The translations under genes were made by a program, and so were the position numbers. Below are positions 29,688 to 37,430 of a DNA stretch of 64,000 bases, in pieces (the first letter of the stretch is position 1; each line of letters begins with the position of its first letter). The stretch is from Bacteroides bouchesdurhonensis (GTDB lineage Bacteria > Bacteroidota > Bacteroidia > Bacteroidales > Bacteroidaceae). Below the pieces are notes generated by a model. The model saw only the letters and a program-made list of their open reading frames with translations, was not told where the DNA came from and did not search any database. The DNA is taken from NCBI RefSeq assembly GCF_900155865.1, contig NZ_LT707006.1, forward strand, positions 405,490 through 469,489, written 5' to 3'.

Positions 29688-30539
29688 TCAAATCGCTTTT
29701 AATATTTCTTTAACAGGTATATAATCTCCGTATTTATCTTCCATATTATAGTAAATATAGAAAATACGTTCTTCAGGGTCATAATAACTTTGTGTTTCTG
29801 TGTCCTGATGTATAATTGATTGTAAATAAGGTTCCAGAAGCAAGGTGTTATCGTCATTAATAGTTATTTGGTAATAGTCTGTATTGTAATCTAAAGTATT
29901 GCTACTCGACATATTGCTTTTATTGGCCAGTGGTAGCAGAATCTTTTTACTAGTTGCAGCAGTAATCTTTTTGTTAAAATCTCCTTTCGCTGTATTATTG
30001 ATAGTACATGATGATATATAGTTGCCGGCATATATGTTTTTTATTCGAATGACATATAAAATTGTGTGTAGATTTTCGCTTATTTCAGCACCTTGTGCTT
30101 CATATATAGTAATAGGTAGTATGTATACTTTATTGGGTAGTAACGCAAGTGTGTTGATTGTGAAATTCAAACAACCGTAAGGATTTCCTTTTTTGATTGT
30201 AACATCTGCAGTTTCAAAAGAATATAATTCTTTAGGAATCAGAGAAAAATACAGTTCAGTCCGGTCACCGTATTCTTTCTGGTTGAAACTATCTAAAGCT
30301 TTCTCGTCTACTTTGTAGGATACTCGAATATCTTGATTAGGTAATTCGGAACCTGTAGTATATACACTGATGTTGCCTTTACTAGCATTAGTTGCATCGT
30401 GTTGTGCATAATACAATGCATCTTTACTATTGACAATATATACAATTTTTTTATATTGTTCTCCAAAGTCTACTTTGTTCGAGCACGAAGTGAATAGGGA
30501 AGCAATCCCTAAAATCGTTAATAAATATATTTTTTTCAT
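29688..30539 (-). CDS. SusCD-associated lipoprotein (DUF1735/DUF4361-like)
   Basis: The 283-residue protein has a lipoprotein signal (Cys19 in LFTSCSNK). The N-terminal half has the immunoglobulin-like pattern of the DUF1735 (BT_3987-type) domain, with VSYKVDEKALDSFNQ and YSFETADVTIKKG. The C-terminal half, with AGNYISSC and YNTDYYQITIND, may be the DUF4361-like partner. Such lipoproteins accompany SusCD pairs and are thought to be surface glycan-binding or auxiliary proteins. The ligand is unknown. Confidence 0.7.
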   Translation of the reverse strand: MKKIYLLTILGIASLFTSCSNKVDFGEQYKKIVYIVNSKDALYYAQHDATNASKGNISVYTTGSELPNQDIRVSYKVDEKALDSFNQKEYGDRTELYFSLIPKELYSFETADVTIKKGNPYGCLNFTINTLALLPNKVYILPITIYEAQGAEISENLHTILYVIRIKNIYAGNYISSCTINNTAKGDFNKKITAATSKKILLPLANKSNMSSSNTLDYNTDYYQITINDDNTLLLEPYLQSIIHQDTETQSYYDPEERIFYIYYNMEDKYGDYIPVKEILKAI

Positions 30540-30557
30540 ATTCTTCTTTTTGTATTA

Positions 30558-32537
30558 TCATTCCCATCCGGGATTTTGAACTATATTCGTATTTTTGGTG
30601 ATTTCAGTTTGAGGGATCGGCCAAAAGTTTTTTCGTGAACTAAACCTTTTGTAGGCATATGCTACTTCTTTTACTTGTACGACACGATAAAAACCGTCAT
30701 CTTCTTTTTTATTGACAGCCATTCCTGTTACATTATCATTTTCTTCTTCGATAGCAATTTTCCATCTTCGTACATCGAAATAACGGTGTCCTTCCCAGGC
30801 TAATTCTATTTGGCACTCTTTCCGTATGAGTTGCCTAACCTTTTCTGCATTATCTGCATCTGAGAGTGTGATTCCCGGTAGCCCGGCACGGTAGCGAATC
30901 ATATTGAAATATTTTTTTATTTCCGATGGATCACGAGAAACAGTTTTTTCTCCTATTGTATGAGAACCCGTTAGTTCATTTAGGGCTTCTACATAATTCA
31001 GGTAGATTTCAGCTAATCGATAGTCTATCCATACTTTAGGTTTAACCGAACCATAATAACTGCCTCCGAATACATCCTCAGGATTTTGGAATTTACGGCA
31101 TAAGTAGCCTGTCATACAATATCTGAAACGATCAGCCATCCATGTTCCTGAAACGGCATCTGTACAATTTCCTCCGGAATGAAATTCTGCTTCGAAATTT
31201 TTAAAAGTACTTCTTGGACTTGAAGAACCAATATAATAAGAACGGTTAAACCCTATTGTGGCATAAAATCTCATTTCACGATTTAGATACCAACCATATA
31301 CACCTGAAGGAAGTATATAACCTGAAAAATTAGTGCTAGAACTAGATTTCTCTGTAGTATATGGGTAATCAGGATCACTTCCTCCCTCCTCAATTGTTTT
31401 TCCATTGATCATATAATATGCATCTACTAGTTTTTGAGTAACATTGTAGCTACTGTACCCTCTCATTTTATTGGGACCGCAATATCGGTCTATTTCTATT
31501 CCTGGCATTGCAAAAATTATTTCAGTATTTTTTGAACCACTGACGGAACCATTAAACATATTGGCATAAGATAAATAATGATCAATGCCTGCAGCTCCAT
31601 TAGGATATTGATTGTAGAAATCCGGATCAGATACTACGTTTTTAGGTAATGCAGGAGTTTTTTCATCTTCAGGAACGTTCATGAGCTTATATGTTCCTTT
31701 ATTGATCACTTCTTTGGCTGCTAGAGCTGCAACGGCCCATTTGCTTTCATCCTTGATCTGGTTGATATAATTGATACCTGTCTTTTTATCTTTGAAGTCG
31801 GCATAAGATGTATTTCCATTGAATAAAGGACTTGCACTATAAAGAAGTAACCTTGACCTGGCAGCAAGTGCTGCTCCTGAGGTAGGTTTTCCAAAATCTG
31901 ACGAGGGGCGTTCGTCTGGTAATTTTTGGGCTGCTTCTTCAAGAAGATTGTTGACGTAATCTACACATTCGTCCCAAGAGTTTCTGGCGATCAGAATTTC
32001 TTCTATGGGCTGTTCCAATGTGAAGCCATCTTCTGGTACTAAGCATATCGGACCATATTGTTTCATGAGTTCAAAATAAAAATAAGCTTTAAGGAACTGG
32101 GCTTCACCTATATATTCACGGAGTTGTATAGTGTTTAACTCTTTACACTCTGGTGCGCGTTTTATGAAAATACTGGCGTTACGTATACCTTCATAGTACC
32201 TTTTCCATTTCGTGAACTCTTTATTATTAGATGTGAAAATGTTATTGCAAAAGTTATTAACGCCATTAGGCTCTACATTAAATGCCTCATCTGCACATAA
32301 TATCCATGGAATGGATTTGGGATTATCTCCATCCCATGTTTGACCGGGGGATGGTAAGTAACTGTATACATTATAGAGGAATTGTTCTGTTAATCCTTTT
32401 TTCTGAAAAACGGTATCCAATGATTGCATATCATTGATATACTGGTCAATATCCAGATAGTTACAGGATTGTATGAAACATGTACATAACCCTATTAGCA
32501 AGGAAATGAACGGTAAGTATATAATTTTTCTTATCAT
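30558..32537 (-). CDS. SusD/RagB-family surface lipoprotein
   Basis: The 659-residue protein has a lipobox cysteine near residue 25 (FIQSCNYLDID). It has the SusD TPR-rich fold: REYIGEAQFLKAYFYFELMKQYGPI near residue 135 and the C-terminal RRWKIAIEEE and KNFWPIPQTEI regions. It caps the SusC channel and binds the substrate at the cell surface. It lies 11 bp after SusC. Confidence 0.95.
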   Translation of the reverse strand: MIRKIIYLPFISLLIGLCTCFIQSCNYLDIDQYINDMQSLDTVFQKKGLTEQFLYNVYSYLPSPGQTWDGDNPKSIPWILCADEAFNVEPNGVNNFCNNIFTSNNKEFTKWKRYYEGIRNASIFIKRAPECKELNTIQLREYIGEAQFLKAYFYFELMKQYGPICLVPEDGFTLEQPIEEILIARNSWDECVDYVNNLLEEAAQKLPDERPSSDFGKPTSGAALAARSRLLLYSASPLFNGNTSYADFKDKKTGINYINQIKDESKWAVAALAAKEVINKGTYKLMNVPEDEKTPALPKNVVSDPDFYNQYPNGAAGIDHYLSYANMFNGSVSGSKNTEIIFAMPGIEIDRYCGPNKMRGYSSYNVTQKLVDAYYMINGKTIEEGGSDPDYPYTTEKSSSSTNFSGYILPSGVYGWYLNREMRFYATIGFNRSYYIGSSSPRSTFKNFEAEFHSGGNCTDAVSGTWMADRFRYCMTGYLCRKFQNPEDVFGGSYYGSVKPKVWIDYRLAEIYLNYVEALNELTGSHTIGEKTVSRDPSEIKKYFNMIRYRAGLPGITLSDADNAEKVRQLIRKECQIELAWEGHRYFDVRRWKIAIEEENDNVTGMAVNKKEDDGFYRVVQVKEVAYAYKRFSSRKNFWPIPQTEITKNTNIVQNPGWE

Positions 32538-32548
32538 AATTTCAAATT

Positions 32549-35500
32549 TTAGAATGAAGCTTGTAAGTTTAAGGTAAAGGAACGTGTGAGTGGGTAGATT
32601 GCACCGTTTTTATCAGCTTGTTCCGGATCCCATATTTTCACCTTGTCCCATACATGTAGATTATCTCCAATCACTGATATTCGTAATCCTTTCATATATA
32701 TATTGTGCAATAACTTGTTTGGCACAGTATATCCGATTTCTATGGTTTTCAATCGTAAAAAGGCACTATTCCCTAACCAATGAGTTGATTTTTGAAAATT
32801 ATTTTTGTTTGTACCATAAGATAATCGTGGAAAACGTGCATTAGGATTTTCTGTAGCTTTATCTCCTGAAAACGAAGCTGGTATCCAGCGGTTTGACGGA
32901 TCATTGACGATACTAAGAATATTTCCTGTCTCTCCTTTCTGGAACGGGAAGTATGCTTGCCCTCCATAAAAGAAATCCGAAGCTCCGGAACCCCTGAAGA
33001 AAATACCTAAGTCCCAATTCTTATAAGAGAAATTACCAGCAAATCCGTATTGGATACGTGGGATGTTAGAGTTTCCTATAGGTACAATATCTTCTTCTGT
33101 GATAGCATTGTCTCCGTTGACATCTTTGTATTTAATATCACCTGGCATTACGTTGCCAAATTGTTGTGGGCTGTTTTTAATATCATCTTCATCACGGAAA
33201 TATCCTAGTGCTACGTATCCATAAGTTATATTCAAACTTTGTCCTTTTTTGGCTAGGTAGGAATATTTATAGTTTGGTTCGTCGTATTCTAAAATCTTAT
33301 TTTTGGTAATTGTAAAATTACCTCTTAATTCATAGGAAAAATCATCACCTATTTTGTCATGATAACTCAGTGTTCCGTCATATCCGTAATTTTTCATTTT
33401 ACCTACGTTTCCGTAAGGGGTAGTTGGTATACCCATGATATCTGGAAGTTGGGTACGTTCCATAAAAATACGACTTCTTGTATCATGGAAATAATCAAAT
33501 TCCATGGAAATCTTATCAAATAATGTGATGTCCAGTCCTAGGTTATGTTTGACAGCTTTCTCCCATTGCAATCCTTCTGAACCTTGTTGAGTAATACCGA
33601 TACCTTTAAACACGTTTTCTCCACGATCACCAAATTTATATCCATCAGTAGAGCCGACATAAGTCAGGAATGGGAAGCGTTGGTTTAATTCATCATTACC
33701 TACCAGACCAAATGAATATCTTATCTTCATCAGTCTGAGGAAAGGTAGTTTTTCTTGTATTGCTGCGTAGTTACTAATTACCCATCCTAAAGCGATGGAA
33801 GGGAAGAAGCCGAATCGTTGTCCTTTAGGAAAGTTTTCAGTACCGTTGTATCCAAAGTTAAATTCAGAGAGGTAAATATCCTTGTATGAATAAGTTATTC
33901 TTCCTGCAATTCCTTGTGTACGTACCGGAATGGAACTTATTTCGTCTGTAGCTCCTGTTGTGTTGTAGCTACTTTGATTATATAAAAATAATCCTCCAAT
34001 TCTATGCCATCCAAACATTCGTTCATAATGGAGTCGTGCTTCAGCATAAACTTTTCGGTTGCCTCCCGAAGTCGGAGTATATTCTATGGGTTGAGCTTCT
34101 ACGGTTTTTTCAGTGAGCAATTTACCAGTAGAACTATATCCGATTGCTTTGTATAGTTCCGGCATTTTCTTTCGTTCTCCATTATGATAATTATAGGAGT
34201 CGAATGATATGGAAGCCTCAAAACTTAACCCCTTGGTTATCATTCCCAAATCTTGATTCAGTTTCAGTGTTGATTGCAGTGTGTTGTTATATTCACTAAT
34301 GTATCCGGTTTCATTCAATAGAACGTATGGAGATGTTGCATCATCTTTTCCGTATGCGGGAAATTGTCCATTAGTATATACTTTAGGTACGTTTAAAGGG
34401 TTCATATTTGCTTGTGCACTCCATATAGCGTTTGTTGTTCCAATACCCGGGCGATTCATATCGATAATGGTAGTAGCCAGATTTAAGCTAATAATGGTCG
34501 ATTTTGTTACATTCACATCGATGTTGGAACGGAAGCTATATTGGTGACGTTTAACATTGGTATTGTATTTATGTATATTTGATTCTTTGTAAGCTGCATC
34601 GTTGCCTCTATAATTGAGACTCATAAAATAGCGTGCAATGCTACCTCCACCAGAGATATTCAAGTTTGCTTGCCAGCCAAAAGTTGCTTTTTTTAGTATC
34701 TCATCCTGCCAATTGATATCGGGGTAGAAGTTGTCATCCAAATGGTATTTTATTACTTCAAACATTCTATCATCGTAAAGAGGCACTTCTCCACGTACTA
34801 ACTTCGCTTCATTTGCCAGATTAGCATAATCATAAGCTCTTAGATATTTAGGGAGTCTGGGAAGATATTCAATCATTGTTTTAACATTGGCACTAATAGA
34901 CATCTTTCCTTCTTTACCTCTTTTAGTAGTAATCAATACAACTCCATTTGCGCCACGAGCACCATAAACGGCTGTAGCTGAAGCGTCTTTCAGAATGGAA
35001 AAACTTTCTATATCTTCCGGGAGAAGATTGTTGAAGTCATTTTGCGTGCGTTCTACTCCGTCGATCAGGAATAAAGCAGTTGATTTTGCCCCAAAAGTAC
35101 TGATACCACGAATCCAGAACTCTGAAACATCTGATCCGGGTTCTCCACTTTGCTGTACTCCGATGATACCAGCCATTCTTCCGGCTAAGGCATTGGACAT
35201 TGATGTGACCGGTGAGCTTTTTAAATCATCTATATTGATGGACGAAATAGCTCCCACTACACTCACTTTTCTTTGTTTGCCATAAGCTACTATTTCTACT
35301 TCATCAATTTTTCCAGTTTCTTCTTCCAATTCGATATCCAGTTTACTGGTCTTTTGGCTAATTAGTTTTTCTTGAGATTTATATCCAATAAAAGAAAAAA
35401 CTAATACGTCAGATATTTGTACTTTTATTTGATATTTTCCATCAAGATTAGTGACAACACCTGCACCAGGCTTATTTTTAATATGGATATTTACTCCGGG

Positions 35501-35620
35501 AAGTAACTCTCCTTTGGATGTAACAACACCAGTAAGATTGAATGATGTTTCTTGCGCCTTTATTGTATTGGGAAGGCAGAGTAAAAGACATGCAAGAAGG
35601 ATATATGTGTTTTTTTTCAT
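32549..35620 (-). CDS. SusC/RagA-family TonB-dependent transporter
   Basis: The 1023-residue outer-membrane transporter has a signal peptide (1-22). A carboxypeptidase-regulatory-like domain follows (about 25-110), then a TonB box-like DEVEIVAYGKQRKVSV. The plug carries the SusC signature ASATAVYGARGANGVVLITTKRG, and a 22-strand barrel ends in FTLNLQASF. It imports the substrate bound by SusD using TonB energy. No glycosidase or protease lies in the operon, so the substrate cannot be predicted from context. Confidence 0.95.
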   Translation of the reverse strand: MKKNTYILLACLLLCLPNTIKAQETSFNLTGVVTSKGELLPGVNIHIKNKPGAGVVTNLDGKYQIKVQISDVLVFSFIGYKSQEKLISQKTSKLDIELEEETGKIDEVEIVAYGKQRKVSVVGAISSINIDDLKSSPVTSMSNALAGRMAGIIGVQQSGEPGSDVSEFWIRGISTFGAKSTALFLIDGVERTQNDFNNLLPEDIESFSILKDASATAVYGARGANGVVLITTKRGKEGKMSISANVKTMIEYLPRLPKYLRAYDYANLANEAKLVRGEVPLYDDRMFEVIKYHLDDNFYPDINWQDEILKKATFGWQANLNISGGGSIARYFMSLNYRGNDAAYKESNIHKYNTNVKRHQYSFRSNIDVNVTKSTIISLNLATTIIDMNRPGIGTTNAIWSAQANMNPLNVPKVYTNGQFPAYGKDDATSPYVLLNETGYISEYNNTLQSTLKLNQDLGMITKGLSFEASISFDSYNYHNGERKKMPELYKAIGYSSTGKLLTEKTVEAQPIEYTPTSGGNRKVYAEARLHYERMFGWHRIGGLFLYNQSSYNTTGATDEISSIPVRTQGIAGRITYSYKDIYLSEFNFGYNGTENFPKGQRFGFFPSIALGWVISNYAAIQEKLPFLRLMKIRYSFGLVGNDELNQRFPFLTYVGSTDGYKFGDRGENVFKGIGITQQGSEGLQWEKAVKHNLGLDITLFDKISMEFDYFHDTRSRIFMERTQLPDIMGIPTTPYGNVGKMKNYGYDGTLSYHDKIGDDFSYELRGNFTITKNKILEYDEPNYKYSYLAKKGQSLNITYGYVALGYFRDEDDIKNSPQQFGNVMPGDIKYKDVNGDNAITEEDIVPIGNSNIPRIQYGFAGNFSYKNWDLGIFFRGSGASDFFYGGQAYFPFQKGETGNILSIVNDPSNRWIPASFSGDKATENPNARFPRLSYGTNKNNFQKSTHWLGNSAFLRLKTIEIGYTVPNKLLHNIYMKGLRISVIGDNLHVWDKVKIWDPEQADKNGAIYPLTRSFTLNLQASF

Positions 35621-35641
35621 TTTTCTTTCAGTCTAAATTAA

Positions 35642-36952
35642 CTATTGAATTGCAATACATCGAACGCGGTGATTTCCAGCATCTGCGACATAAATAAAAT
35701 CTTCAGGGGATATAGTTACGTCATAAGGACGGTAAAATAATGCTTCTTCTAGACTTCCATCTTTATGTCCTCCTTCTGGATTTCCTATAAATGTGCTGAC
35801 CTCTCCTTCTGGGTTAATCATGCGAATAACATTGTTTTTAGAATCAGCTATATACATATTACCTTTACTGTCGAATGCCATTCCTCTGGGTTCATAAAAT
35901 GTTGCATTCAGGCGTGGACCATTATTAAGTCCACTTTGATTCAATGTTCCAGCATATAACTCAAAATCGTCACTTTCTAATGTTTTAATGCCTGCTTCAA
36001 AACGAATAATTACATTTTCGAATCTAGTAGATATGTAGATATGATTGTCTTTGGGATTATACGCTGCATAATAATCTACACCACTTCCGTCAGCTTCAAT
36101 ATCAATGAGATCACTTGGAATTTTACCAATCACAGTGATTGTTTCTGTCTCAATGTTTTTTTGGGCAATTTCTCCCTTGTAACCAATATAATATACATTA
36201 CCTTTAGAGTCTGTCACTGTAGTAGCAGTACCATATCCCATATCAACAGTATTTGGTACGACCGAACGCAACCAACTGGAATTACAGTCTAATTCATTGG
36301 ACATGATACTATTTCCTTCCATTCCTATATAAAGTGTTGAATAATCTGGTGAAAAACTCAAGCCATATATAGATCCATCTTCAAATAGAGTAGTTACTTT
36401 ACTTTCTTCTATGGAAATTAATCTTAAGTAATCACCTCTATAGTCAGAAGCAACGATATTGCCTTTGTCATCTACAGCGATGTATTCAGGGGATGCAAAT
36501 GCGGCTTCCAATGCATTTCCGTCAATAACGTCATATTCACCACTACCGGCAACAGTTGTAACAGAAGAAGTTACGATATAAGTGAATTTCTCTTTTAATA
36601 CCCCTTCTTTATCATTAACAATTACTTTAACGATGTGTTCTCCTCCCGTTTGCCGGGGATTTAACACATACAAGTGTTCGCTTTTAGCAGTAATGATTTG
36701 TGCTTGAACATCATCAAAGTAAACTTTGATTTTGGATTTGTCCACTCCGAAATTTTTTCCATGAATAACAAGTGGTAAAGCTACAGATCCGGTTTCTGGA
36801 ATGATAGCATTAACTTCTACAGGAGCATTTGGATTAAATTGGTTCTCGTCCGAATCAGAATCCTTACATGAGAAGAGTAGGGGAAATACTAGGGAAAAGA
36901 TTCCAAGAAACTTCAACCTCGTTCTTACATAATTTTGTCTTCCTAATTTCAT
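35642..36952 (-). CDS. IPT/TIG plus NHL-repeat propeller surface lipoprotein
   Basis: The 436-residue lipoprotein has its lipobox cysteine near residue 29 in FSCKDSDSDE; the acidic run after it fits the Bacteroides surface-export signal. An IPT/TIG domain follows (about 45-130, with PETGSVALPLVIHGKNFG). NHL-type propeller blades come next, such as YEPRGMAFDSKGNMYIADSKNNVIRMI and YRPYDVTISPEDFIYVADAGNHRVR. It is probably a surface binding protein that works with the SusCD pair, and it is the first gene of that operon. Confidence 0.87.
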   Translation of the reverse strand: MKLGRQNYVRTRLKFLGIFSLVFPLLFSCKDSDSDENQFNPNAPVEVNAIIPETGSVALPLVIHGKNFGVDKSKIKVYFDDVQAQIITAKSEHLYVLNPRQTGGEHIVKVIVNDKEGVLKEKFTYIVTSSVTTVAGSGEYDVIDGNALEAAFASPEYIAVDDKGNIVASDYRGDYLRLISIEESKVTTLFEDGSIYGLSFSPDYSTLYIGMEGNSIMSNELDCNSSWLRSVVPNTVDMGYGTATTVTDSKGNVYYIGYKGEIAQKNIETETITVIGKIPSDLIDIEADGSGVDYYAAYNPKDNHIYISTRFENVIIRFEAGIKTLESDDFELYAGTLNQSGLNNGPRLNATFYEPRGMAFDSKGNMYIADSKNNVIRMINPEGEVSTFIGNPEGGHKDGSLEEALFYRPYDVTISPEDFIYVADAGNHRVRCIAIQ

Positions 36953-36981
36953 ATTTCTTATATTTTATTTGTGAGTATGCG

Positions 36982-37009
36982 CAAAGATATAAAAATATTA
37001 TATTAACAA
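36982..37009 (-). promoter_or_regulatory. Promoter of the SusCD operon
   Basis: On the minus strand TATCTTTG (36982-36989) is an exact -7 match, with TTG (37007-37009) 17 bp upstream, slightly closer than usual. It lies 30 bp before the first gene of the operon. Confidence 0.6.
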
Positions 37010-37253
37010 TATAAAAAATTAAGTTTTTATCATAAACAACAATATATAACTAATGCTCTTCTATCATTGATATTGTGCCTAGTATATATGTGGTTTTATT
37101 TCTTTGTTTTGTTTTGCTCTTTTTTTATAAAAGGTCAGTGAGTTTTTCTAATAACATTTATTTGTAAATTCAGAGTGGTATGAATGTGTAAAATAGTATA
37201 GAATAAAGATTTTAAATAATATCTTCTTGGGATTAAGTGGTTGTTAGTATGGT

Positions 37254-37293
37254 ATAAAAAAAGAGGATACTCGTGGGGAACAAGAGTATCCTC
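37254..37293 (-). terminator. Strong terminator downstream of the collagen-repeat lipoprotein
   Basis: GAGGATACTC (37263-37272) pairs perfectly with GAGTATCCTC (37284-37293). On the minus strand the stem is followed by seven T residues. It lies about 140 bp after the stop at 37431, leaving a structured 3' untranslated region. Confidence 0.85.
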
Positions 37294-37296
37294 GGT

Positions 37297-37390
37297 AAAG
37301 AGTAAGTTATAAAGTCTGGGCTTTCGCAAGAACAGACTTATACTCTTTGAAGTTCAATTAGGAAGGGTATTGTTCTTATTAATACCCTTC
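37297..37390 (-). other. Structured 3' untranslated region (two further hairpins)
   Basis: One hairpin (37297-37351) nests AAGTCTG/CAGACTT inside AAAGAGT/ACTCTTT. A second (37362-37390) has GAAGGGTATT pairing with AATACCCTTC and is followed on the plus strand by a T run. Together with the terminator at 37254 they give three consecutive stems after the lipoprotein gene. Confidence 0.6.
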
Positions 37391-37430
37391 GTTTTTCTAA
37401 TCACAGATCGGTATTTGTACCGATTTTGTG

